64,000 nt of DNA from Macrolepiota albuminosa (taxonomy: Eukaryota; Basidiomycota; Agaricomycetes; Agaricales; Agaricaceae): contig JAMWFC010000054.1 of assembly GCA_027475525.1 (NCBI GenBank), positions 2,534,468 to 2,598,467 on the forward strand, read 5' to 3'. Shown here one piece after another: positions 34,709 to 44,477 of this stretch. The stretch's first letter is position 1. Each line of letters begins with the position of its first letter. A program made the translations under genes and the position numbers. Below the pieces are notes generated by a model. It saw only the letters and a list, made by a program, of their open reading frames with translations, did not search any database and was not told where the DNA came from.

Positions 34709-34960
34709 GAGGTTTTGGAACAACCCCTCAGGGAGTTCCACTTCGACGACCACTCTATAGGTGAGCCTACCATTGGCTGAGGGAGTTCAATGAGTCTGAC
34801 CCGAGCCGTAGATCGTAGTATAACTGTTGTATTACCCTCCACTCCACTCCCTGGAACAGCTTAATAGATTAACGGAGTTGGGACAGGATGCACCGGCCCT
34901 CCCGAGGATCTCCGGTTTATGCGGTAATCAAAGTCAACCGAGCACGTTCATTGGTAATTA
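34709..34960 (+). repeat. terminal-repeat segments A+B, solo copy, CpG-rich
   Basis: It matches 9937-10114 plus 11063-11103 and, for the second half, 9400-9497. It carries CpG at sites where those copies have TG/CA (for example 'acggagttgggacagg' against 'acagagttgagacagg'). It is uninterrupted, so it serves as the empty-site reference for the 948-bp insertion. Confidence 0.8.
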
Positions 34961-35425
34961 TATAGCATAGACCCGGTTCGAACATGTACATGAGGCCCAC
35001 CCAAGGTTGCATTCTGGGCAACTTTCTTCTCTCGGACACATGTATCTGTTAGTCGCTCAAATGAGCACCATCGACCCCTACATCCGTCCATCGCTACCAT
35101 TGTCCACTATCATTGTCTCATCTCATCACACCCTCTCGACTCTTCACCCATATCACACCGGCCACCTATGTTGGCCCTCCATTGTCATTGAATACGTATA
35201 TATGCGGACACTACGCTCTGAATACCCTCAGTCAATTGAGTATTGAACTGAGGGTAAGCGAACATTTCTATAGTATCAATTCAACGCGTACTTAAACTAC
35301 CTTGCGGACTATAAACTTACATATACTGTCAGTGTCTCCTGAGTATTTAGCTCTAACAGTATCATGCTTTTGCGCTTTCGTCGAGTCTGTCCTGACCAGC
35401 ATTCTATTATTAATGTCAGTTTTTT
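34961..35425. other. no gene seen
   Basis: Normal CpG content returns here, marking the change from transposon debris to host-like sequence. No supported coding region. Confidence 0.4.
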
Positions 35426-36297
35426 CTAAAGATCTTCAAATGCAAAGATGATATTCACGACGATCATTTGAACACTCTGGAGGAATTTGAAAGCATCGTT
35501 CAAGTAGAATTGTGCGGCAACTTCCAGGGCTATTGGCGACCCTTCAGCATCCTTCTGCGAGTTGATCTCCTTTTTCTGTGCAGTGAGACTTTCAAGGGAG
35601 CATAAGACCTAGGATATCTCCAGAGAATGAAGACCTCTTACCTTTCGCACATTTCTGTCAGATACTCCATCTTAGATATTGCCAAGTTTGGCAACTTGTC
35701 GAGACAGTTTATGGCAGCATTGGCCATCTCTTCAGCTACAATGATGATATTCTGTACTGGATTCTCCTTGTCAAAATTAGGGGAGCGGAGGATGTACACC
35801 TTGTGCTTTTCTTCTGTCTCGTCAGGAGGCAAAGTAAACTTGAGAGAACCATCTGTCCAAAGTGAAGTGAGCGATCTGCATTGTCAAAGGCAAATCAAAT
35901 ATAATCACCTTCCAAATGTTCAAGCTTGATCTCAAAATCCGTTTCCTAGGTCTGGTAAATAAATGAAACTCTACCATAAATTATTGACTACTTACATCTG
36001 CTTTGTCTGCACTCTCCTCTAGAGCGGTTGTAGTTCCCCCTGGATACTCTCTTGAGAATTTGCTAGACCGCTTCAGTAATCTAGAAGGAAAGATTGTTGG
36101 GGAACAATAGTCATGGAAATTCAGGCAGCTTACTCTTCATAGCGGGCGAGCAGAATGTCAGCGACTTGGGAGTATCCGGTGCTGCGCAATTCTCGGATTG
36201 CGTCGTCTGCTTTCTGTTGTGTCAGTCGGATTTCCTCCCGGCGACTGTCGATACTTGATTGCACAAGTTTCTGAATGGATGAGATAGGTGCAGACAT
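35426..36297 (-). CDS. uncharacterised small multi-exon protein
   Basis: ATG at 36297 (minus) opens 'MSAPISSIQKLVQSSIDSRR'. A 53-nt intron (GTAAGCTGCC...CTTCTAG) joins to 'LLKRSSKFSREYPGGTTTAL'. A second intron starts GTAAGTAGTC. A later exon reads 'SLTSLWTDGSLKFTLPPDET', 'VQNIIIVAEEMANAAINCLD', 'LAISKMEYLTEMCE'. After a GTAAGAGG donor, the last exon has 'NSQKDAEGSPIALEVAAQFY' and ends NIIFAFEDL with TAG at 35428-35426. The junction before the third coding block and the AAAG acceptor of the last exon are uncertain. About 190-200 residues, mostly helical and charged, no signal peptide. I do not recognise the family. Splice signals and lack of stops suggest it may be functional. Confidence 0.6.
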
Positions 36298-37491
36298 TTC
36301 GAATGAAGTTGTTTGCGATGGGACGAAAAGGGTGAAGAATAAATCAGCGGAAAGATGTGGGAATTGATATTTCAGCGTAATGCCTTATAAAAATGATAAA
36401 ATGATAACTTTCCTTCCAACTAGAAAATAATGGCGTGTTGATTGTTCTTGAGTACTTCCGAAGACGTGGTTACTTTGTTTCAAAGTTGGCAGTCGCATAT
36501 CAAAGTCCCACAGGATGCGACGGGTTGTTACGTATTTCTGAATACAGAACAAGAACGAGAGAAATTTTAATGTTTGATTGAAGTGTAGATTCGTTATGTC
36601 AGTAGGGACAGACGAAAAGCGCAAGCGACAAAAGGATGCGAAGAACATTCGATGTCATATGTATGGGCGTTGATGGATCCGTGTCTATACAACGACTGCC
36701 TTTTTCAAGATGATTCTTCGCTCAATACAACGCTTCCCGTGCCCAATACGGTGCAACAGGACAATGAGCTGCGAAAAGGATGAAAAAAGGAGGCAGCACT
36801 TCAGTGTCAGACGTCGACTGTTCGGATTGCCTGAGAGAGTCACATTGTACTTATGACCGGAGAATCTTCTCATCATAATGCACAATTGATTACACGGACT
36901 AAGACGGAACAAGTGAGCTTCAAGTGGGTCAATGATAATATGACTCGTCGGCGTATTGTTTCATCGATATCCTTGTTCTGGTTCCAGTGCATCTCTTAAG
37001 GCGTCTTATGATCAGGTCCTGGACCTGAACATGTTTGTAATGTCTATTATATTCATAACATATCATAGTCGAACGCTTTCCAAAGTCAACTCGGCGATCG
37101 AAAAGAAGTAAGTTTCCACGTGCCTGAACAATCTGCGGTGATTGATTGATCGGTGGACATAAGATGTCAACTTTCCCCCTTAAGTACGTATGTGAACTTC
37201 GCGACATGGTCGTTGTCAACTGTAAGTGGATGGGTAACAAATACGGAGAGCGACGCTGAATGCCAGACCCGTAACCTTCACACAATCATTTTATAAACAC
37301 ACAAGAAAAACAATGATGCCTGTGAAAAGGTGTAATGATTCGCTTATACTTATTCCTGAGAGCGAAAACACCAGGAAAATGTGGTTAAAAAGTCTATCGA
37401 AGGATCGATGATCAGAACAGAAGATTCTGAGAAACGGAAAAGAAGAGTCTGTCAACCCATAAGTAAACCAACATGTCATTTGTATACAATA
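36298..37491. other. gene-free spacer
   Basis: About 1.2 kb between a small gene and the 3' end of the kinase gene. Some open frames exist on minus (for example 37285-36929) but they lack start context, splice signals or family resemblance. Confidence 0.4.
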
Positions 37492-38812
37492 CTATGCATT
37501 GGGTATAGCAGGAACACCCCGTATCCTGTTGGTCCACTGAACAATAAAATGCTTCATCTTCCTAAAAGTACGCATATCTTCATCTATATTGAGTACTGGA
37601 GAGCGTAACTGTTTATCGTCGAGTCCTTTGACGATATCTTCAAAACGAGTGACGACGTCGGTCATCGACGGTCTCTTTCTGGGGTCCGGATTGGTCATAT
37701 CATTCACCAATTCTCTCATAAACTCGAATCCTTTCTTTGCTTTCTCGAGAATTTCCCGACCCTATATTTTATTGGTCGGTAACAGTGCATAGAAGTACTG
37801 AAAAACATACATCGAGATAGTCTTCTCTAATAAAGTTTCCCAGACAGTAAACATCCACGGCAAAAGGGTCGCAAGGGGACGGATTAGGGAGTAAAAACTC
37901 GGGAACCGTTTTATCTCCGCCCCATGGAGGTTGCCTGAGATGGGGTGCATCCTCGGGACGAAAGACTTCAGACAGATCGAAATCAATGAGGTAGTACTTC
38001 ACTGGTTTCCTTGTACGCGAGTAAGAGACCGACACCCAGCCTTTATAGTCAAGTCGCCTGAATCGTTGTGCAGGGTGCGGTGTGACATTAAATAATGAGA
38101 CTGTTCCCGCCATGAGATTGTCCGTTTTGCAGTCCCTGAAGAGAAAGTGAGATTAACGAGTATACATATGACAATCCATCGCACCCATGAAGGACGTTGT
38201 TCTCATGCATGAAGTGTAATCCCTGGTGACCACTTCAGCTTAGTAACACCATAGCAATGGAAAAGCTATCACCTCAAAAATCTGCCTAAAGAAGTCAACA
38301 ACCTCACCGATAGTTTGAAAAGATGGATAATTTGTTTCTAGTAGATATGGCATGACAATGAATACTGTCCGAGAACTTCCAGGTGGGTGGATGACATCCA
38401 GAAATGGCACACAATGATTCTTAGGATGTGTCGCTAACACTCCAGAGGAAAAATATTTTCCAATCTGAACTTCATGCTCTTTCGTATCGATATTGACGTC
38501 CTTCAGTACAACGATAGTTCCGTCAGCACGGGTTGCATCTATAAGGTTTCCATTCTTTGAAAATCATTATGGACTGGTCTGCGGAAGAATGACAAGGCTT
38601 ACTCGAATATGCTGGCCATCTTCAAAGTTTGTAAAGCTCTTGGAAAGGTTCTTGTGCTTCTTCCAAGATAGCACCCTATCGGGATTATAACGGTCTCGTA
38701 GCGTATATCCATGCTTTTTGAGGAAGTGATAGTGATCACGCCAGAAGATTTCTCTTGGGGAGAGGTCTCCAGGCTCGAAGTCTTTTTCGAGTCGGAAGTC
38801 GCGTGGAGACAT
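37492..38812 (-). CDS. protein kinase-like protein, five exons
   Basis: Exons (minus): 38812-38603, 38554-38273, 38222-38185, 38135-37811 and 37761-37492. The total is 1,125 nt and stays in frame (374 residues). All introns are 48-50 nt with GT...AG. An in-frame TGA lies 27 nt upstream of the ATG, supporting the start. Kinase signs: VVLKDV (ATP-anchoring lysine), the catalytic loop HGDCKTDN (D, K and N kept), YLIDFDLS (the DFG glycine is aspartate), VPE in place of APE, and a C-lobe 'RKRPSMTDVVTRFEDIV' with the conserved R/P. No glycine-rich loop is obvious. It belongs to a kinase-like family expanded in Agaricomycetes, of unknown substrate. Whether it phosphorylates is open because of DFD. 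Confidence 0.85.
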
Positions 38813-39208
38813 GTAGGAGCGAAGATGAACAACAGCTTGTCACTTCTTGTTCATGTTTGTGATGACTTGCCATAAGATCGTGTTTGATCCATAATGGTAG
38901 CTAACTCCGAAGATTGTGACAGCGTGGGACTCTGAATCTACATTTGAATGATGGTTACCATGTTATGTTATTCACCGCGCAGACAACAGCCTCGTCAAAC
39001 TGTTGCATTCAATCGTTCTCTGCTTACACGGTGACATGGACTTTTGTTCTCTTGTTCTCAATGGGGGTTGAAAAAATAGCTTGTTTTTCCATGATACACG
39101 CGATTGAAGTTTGCTCTGGCGTAGGACTGCGCACCATATAAGATATATACCAGGTTAAGGACAAATCATCAACTAATTACCCTACGTAACTCCGCTTCAG
39201 TTTTTCCA
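38813..39208. other. divergent intergenic region between kinase and coiled-coil genes
   Basis: The two genes are divergent, separated by about 400 bp that should hold both promoters. Confidence 0.5.
39131..39155 (+). promoter_or_regulatory. TATA-like element upstream of the coiled-coil gene
   Basis: 'gcaccatataagatatatac' lies 55-75 bp before the ATG at 39209. The position fits a fungal core promoter. No experimental support. Confidence 0.4.
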
Positions 39209-39928
39209 ATGGTGGTTTTCGAAACTTTTGTCGCAGCGACCATTAGCACCTGTCTGGGCCCCATCGTTTCTCGTCCACTTTCGAGAAATAAATCATCCAA
39301 GATCAGAGTGCCTCTGACTGATGCCAAAACGACTGTGATATCAACTTTTGAAACTCTTCGGTTAGTTCAAGATACGCTTGACCGCAAGATACATGAAGGC
39401 CTGTCCTACGATTGTCGACTGTTAGTTGTTTCCTTCTAAGTCTTACTGGATTATAGATTAACGGTTGTCAATTGATAGGATAGAGAAACATGTAGATGAT
39501 CTTCTCAAGAACAGCAACAAGAAAATGAATGTCTTGACCAAAACCCGGCAATACCGTAAGATGGTGAACGAAGCCCGCAATATACATGACGCATGCCTCC
39601 ACTTGGCTAGTCGAGTCCAGGTATCACGGTTATTTGTTGATAGGAAGAAATTGATCAAATATTTGAACAGAGAGCCTCCTTAAGCGCGCAGATCAAAGAA
39701 AGGAACGACCCTGCAAACATGAGAGCAAAGGCCGAAGAGGAAGCCATTATGTACATGGAACGCAAGATCAGGTACAACAGGGCAAAGCGGGACTACCAGA
39801 AGCTCTGCGAGTTAGGTAGGCAACAATAAGATGTCTCTGATCCTGACTTACAAAGACACACCTTAGGCCTTGAGTCGCCAAGTTCCTTCTTGAATTTTCA
39901 ACTCGATGATACGACCAATGAAGAGTGA
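39209..39928 (+). CDS. uncharacterised coiled-coil protein
   Basis: ATG 39209 opens 'MVVFETFVAATISTCLGPIV'. Intron 1 (GTTAGTTGTT...TTGATAG, about 59 nt) leads to 'IEKHVDDLLKNSNKKMNVLT', 'YRKMVNEARNIHDACLHLAS'. Either the frame then ends at a TAA near 39682, or a 23-nt segment (GTATCACGG...GATAG) is removed, which restores a long charged frame: 'EEIDQIFEQRASLSAQIKER', 'EEEAIMYMERKIRYNRAKRD'. A last intron (GTAGGCAACA...CCTTAG, 52 nt) leads to an end in DDTTNEE with TGA at 39926. A 23-nt intron is unusually short. About 190 residues, strongly helical after residue 40, with a hydrophobic N-terminus (possible membrane anchor). No known family. Confidence 0.6.
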
Positions 39929-40353
39929 TATGCATGATGGAGCGCGCCTCCGTCTCACCAAGGATGCTCGGCTGCTTTAAATAATTATTCATCATCAGTG
40001 TAATGCTGTTGTCAGTGTTCCGCAATGCGGCACGACAAAAGCTAATAAATGAGGTTTATTGTTGAACGTAACAGTGTACATACCTAATAAATGAGGTGAA
40101 TTGAATGAAAATACAAGTTCTCAAGGTAGTCACATGTTACGTCTAAAAACGCGAGAAGTATTTTGATATTCTACGTAAAAAGATAGTTCGAATATAAAGA
40201 GAATAAGAACATGTGACCGTTGCGACTGTCTCGAACAACGCGTTTCGTATTCATTCCGTGACTCCTTTGATCTATCAGGAATAGAAGATTCGAGAACGGA
40301 AAAGACAAGTTTGCAATTCCGCAAATAAAGTAACATGTCATCGGTATATAATA
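39929..40353. other. intergenic, no gene seen
   Basis: No supported coding sequence. Two copies of 'aataaatgaggt' lie 43 bp apart at about 40044 and 40087. Confidence 0.4.
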
Positions 40354-41086
40354 TTATGCATTGGGTATAGCAGGAAGACCACGTATCCTGTTGGTCCATT
40401 GAATAGCACAATGCTTTATCTTCCCGAAAATGTTCATATCTTCATCAATATTGAGAATCGGAGAGCGCAAGTATTTATCGTCAAGTCCTTTGACGATATC
40501 TTCAAAGCGAGTGACGACGTCAGTCATAGATGGTCTCTTCCCAGGATCCGAGGTCGTCATATCATTCAGCAATTCCCTCATAAATTCAAAGCCCTTTTTT
40601 GCTTTTCCAAAAACTCCCCTTCCCTGTATTATCACATGGTTATTGGGTCGGAGCATGGAAGTACTGAAAGCCTACATCAAGAGAGTCCTGCCTGACAGTT
40701 ACCAATACAGTAAACATCCACAGCAAAAGGGTCACAAGGTGGCGCGTCAGAGAGCAGAAACTCGGGGACCGACTTGTCTCCGCCCCAAGGAGGTTGCCTT
40801 AGGTGGGGTGCATCCTCGGGACGATAGACTCCAGATAAATCAAAATCTATGAGATAGTACTTAACTGGTTTCTTCGTACGCGAGGATGAGACCGATACCC
40901 GCCCTTTATAGTCAAGTCGCATGAATCGTCGTACAGGGTGCGGTGGGGACGTTGAATAATGAAATTGTTCCTGCCATCAGGTTATCCGTTTTGCAGTCTC
41001 TGAAGAGAAAAGTGAGGTTGTATATTATGCACATGACAAGTCATCGCACCCATGAACAACATTATTCTCATGCATGAATTCCGAGA
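40354..41086 (-). pseudogene. truncated paralogue of the kinase at 37.5-38.8 kb
   Basis: It matches the 3' three exons of the upstream kinase: 'FMHENNVVHG' with the same intron, GDCKTDN, 'YYLIDFDLSGVYRPEDAPHL', 'GKRPSMTDVVTRFEDIV', ending LPAIPNA like its partner. The first two exons (N-lobe and the ATP-binding lysine) are absent: homology stops at about 41086 and the next sequence is non-coding. A one-base insertion lies in the segment after 'MAGTISLFNV' (about 40940), and a stop follows 'YCIGNCQAGLS'. A local segmental duplication with 5' truncation is the simplest explanation. Confidence 0.85.
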
Positions 41087-41124
41087 TCTAGAATAGATCG
41101 AGGTTTTTCTGTGCAGCGGACTAT

Positions 41125-41677
41125 GTGTGGAAAAAATGTCTTCGATTTTTGCCGTCATGTGACTGTGTTTGTTCTTGTTGCCATTACTTCCTTCCGGTAA
41201 GCGTGGGAATAATGTCTTCGATTTTTAACGTCATGTGATACTACCGTTCGTCTGTACGGTTACTTAGTCAGCAGTAGACCATGTACGCATGGGAGTAATG
41301 TCTTCACTTTTTAACGTCATGTGATACTACTGTACATCTGTACAGTTACAGAGATGCGTGGGAATAATGTCTTCAATTTTTAACGTCATGTGATACTACT
41401 GTTCATCTGTACGGTTACTTAGTCAGCAGTAGACTATATACGCATGGGAGTACTGTCTTCACTTTTTAATGTCATGTGATACTACCGTATGTATGTACGG
41501 TTACAGTGATGCATGGAAATAATGTATTCAATTTATAACGTCACGTGATACTACCGTTGTCTGTACGGTTACAAATATGTGTGGGAATAATTTATTCACT
41601 TTTTAACGTCATGTGATACTAGTATGGTTACATATATGTGTGGGAATAGTGTCTTCCCTTTTTAACGTCATTTGTTC
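41125..41677. repeat. minisatellite, about eight copies of a 57-87 bp unit
   Basis: Every unit contains a form of 'ggaataatgtcttc-a-ttttt' followed by ACGTCATGTGA and often 'tctgtacggttac'. Some units add 'ttagtcagcagtaga'. The array starts about 40 bp beyond the truncated kinase. Unit length alternates and divergence rises toward the right end. Confidence 0.85.
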
Positions 41678-42167
41678 CGTAGCTTTACTATGTTAATATT
41701 TGATATCTACATATGCCAGAATGTAGCCACAGTTGGGTCTGTTTTAACACATTCTCTACACCCACTCAGTCCGTAATGTTCCAATTTTATTTGGCTGACA
41801 TTCTTTCCTTGCTAGATGTATTGGATGTCCAGTCGACCCATAGATACAGCGGTCTCTGAAAAATAGGCCTATTTCAATGACTAATTGTGAGTCTTTCTAT
41901 GTCCTGCCTGGTACAGGCACGACAGGACACGATATTAGATCGCAGATAATAGCCGCCACGCGAAAACCATATATCGGAGCAGACACATGCATTATGACTT
42001 ATTTCCTTGGCTGCCTTCTGTGGAGAGTGATCCCTGAATACCAGTGCTGATATACCCCCCGAAAGATTCGGCATATCACCACTATCTAATGAACACCTAT
42101 TGTCACTTGAGAGGTCTGTTATCCAGCGCAATAGATATATGACAACAAATCATTGATTTACTAGATC

Positions 42168-43411
42168 ATGGCAATTACTGATTTTGACAGTCTGCCATGT
42201 GACAAGCTGTCATTACGACCGATTATTAATGTGCCATGGCTAAACATGGAGCAACAACGGGCTATGCTCAAAGTTAAATATTCTTATTCAGACTCTTCCA
42301 ACAGTTATTCAGATTCCCATACTACTTACTTCAGACTCTACTCCGAATCGTATGCATTTTCTCGTGGTCATTCACTGTCACTGTTTCTATATCCCTTATT
42401 GATGTGTTCATGACAAATACAGGTTGCCACCACCGTATCATTGACATTATGATTCCAAGTATCTCCTCGCCTAAGCAGAGGTATTTATATGCTTTGTTTC
42501 CCAAAACCAAGGTGTGTACTACTCGATTTGATGTCTTCTCCAATCCAAGCTTCTATTTTTTCCTTTATGTCTTTATCCGCTCCCTCATGTGCCCCTTGGT
42601 GGTGCTCCTCCCTCTAAGTATGATGGCAGAGACGACTCGGCACGCTACGACCCTTACCAGCGAGGCATTCACTGTTTAAGCGGCCGTTGTGCGTCAACGA
42701 GCCATAATCTATAGTGCTCCCGGGATGCTCGTATAATGATGTTACGGACTTCAGCATTTTCAAATGCTGTTATGGACTGGGGTTTTGTTGTTTGCACTAG
42801 CAAGACATACGGTCAAAGACACCCAACACGTTCTTTCATCCTCAATTTACTACCACATGGAGCACTACCATGATATCCTATTGTGGCGCCCTCACACATC
42901 CTCCCATCGCCCCTCTGAAATCAAGATGCGTGCCATGTCTTGTCAGGGGATTCTCCAGGTGACGGAGAGGTATTCAGATGTGCTGTATCACATTAGACCT
43001 GCTCATCTCGTTTTTCTGTATGTTTTGACCTCTTGGTTCGCTCGTTCATTGACCTTGAGTCAGGAGCTATATGCATCGTGACAAACGGACCCATCTCACA
43101 ATGAAAGCTTTTGATGGACGAGGAATTCTCGTTGCCGCATTCCATACTCACAAAAATCAATGGCTTGATGAAGTTTGGACTTACTCGGATGCTTCGAAAG
43201 AGGTCAAGTGGAACGCAAAGCTCATTGTCGCCAAAAATATAGTACGCCGCGAGCCTAACGAGCCTGATTTCACTTCATGTGAAAAGGATTTGGTACGTGA
43301 AGTGTTCTTGATGATCGAACTTGCTCAATGTTATGCGCAGTGCGGCAATGTAACGATACCTCATCAAGTAGATCTGGGCATAGTCAAGGCCAATATTTTC
43401 ATGCTCGACTA
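42168..43411 (+). pseudogene. uncharacterised multi-exon gene, probably frameshifted
   Basis: ATG 42168 opens 'MAITDFDSLPCDKLSLRPII' and 'NVPWLNMEQQRAML'. Further coding-like blocks: 'SKYDGRDDSARYDPYQRGIH', 'SGRCASTSHNLWCSRDARIM' (about 42610-42740), then after an intron ending at about 43065, 'AICIVTNGPISQ', and in the next frame 'FDGRGILVAAFHTHKNQWLD', 'DASKEVKWNAKLIVAKNIVR', 'FTSCEKDLVREVFLMIELAQ', ending at a TAG. The shift between VTNGPISQ and MKAFDG looks like a one-base deletion. I do not know a function. The cysteine-containing first half and basic second half are kept well enough that the loss may be recent. Confidence 0.45.
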
Positions 43412-44477
43412 GAGGTATGTTCGCTTTATGCATATCGAAACACTCATACTAAATGTTCTGTTTCTAGTTATTTTTATTGTAGTTAGTAGAATATCTATAT
43501 ATACATTCTATACCCGTAGCTGGACGTCAAGACTAAACACACGCTGCTGGGTTTATGCGGTGTTTGGTGTCCACCGTCATTGGAGCCTTAGGCGCAATTC
43601 TCATGAGGAACATTGAATGGTACATCGTCTTTGCTCTATTGTCAGTAAAGCTCTTATAGATTAAACGTCTTTAGTGGAACGGTTTCGTAATAATAGTAGA
43701 AGACCCTTTATTAATCATTTGTATCGGTGCAGCTAATAATTACATTAATACTTCACTACTGAGGCCATAATTTGTTTCTTATCAAAAAAAGAGCAAAGAA
43801 AACTGTTGCCTGTTTATTACATTAATACTTCACTACTGAGGCCATAATTTGTTTCTTATCAAAAAAAGAGCAAAGAAAACTGTTGCCTGTTTCGTAGCTA
43901 GGTTTTACAATAGAAACCGGCAAATTTCCTCTATCTGAAGACTTTTTTCTATTGGAAATTGATACATTGAAAATGGCATAACAGTTTTCCTTTTCACTTT
44001 TTTTTTTTTTTTTTTTTTTCAAGGAAACACAATTGGGTGCCATTAGTGCTTACTACTAGTCAACCGTTCATATTTTCGTATATAATGTCTTTATGCCAAC
44101 CTGGATCGTCAACGTTCAGCTAACTGAGCTTTATTGCCAGTAAGTAAAAGGATTACCAAAACGCCTTAATTGGTATCATAGTATCATGATTTGTTATTCC
44201 CCTACACTGTTTAATACTTCAAGTTTCTGATTGTGATAACGTAGGCTTGTTAAATACAATTGATTATTAGCATGTCTAAGTCATCCAATCACTTATAACG
44301 TCCGCAATGAAACATTGTCGGTATCACACCATCCTGATGTATAGCCCGTTAGTCCAATGTAGTATACTATCTACATATATAGTACACTATCTACATCTGT
44401 AGTACACTATATACAACGTTCAACCATATACAGTATGACATATACAATGTACAACATTTAGGGTTGCAAGCAAGAAA
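43412..44477. other. gene-free spacer
   Basis: It holds one 77-bp duplication (43739), a poly-T run of about 21 at 43999-44019, and short repeats of 'agtacactatctacat' at about 44360-44420. No supported gene. Confidence 0.5.
43739..43892 (+). repeat. tandem duplication, 77-bp period
   Basis: The unit starting ATTACATTAATACTTC occurs at 43739 and 43816, without mismatch. Confidence 0.95.

Noticed and set aside
36385..37285. Several minus-strand frames of 75-118 codons
   Set aside because: No splice sites, family resemblance or consistent coding composition; treated as chance.
41125..41677. Centromeric or telomeric repeat
   Set aside because: Only about eight irregular units; no telomere hexamers.
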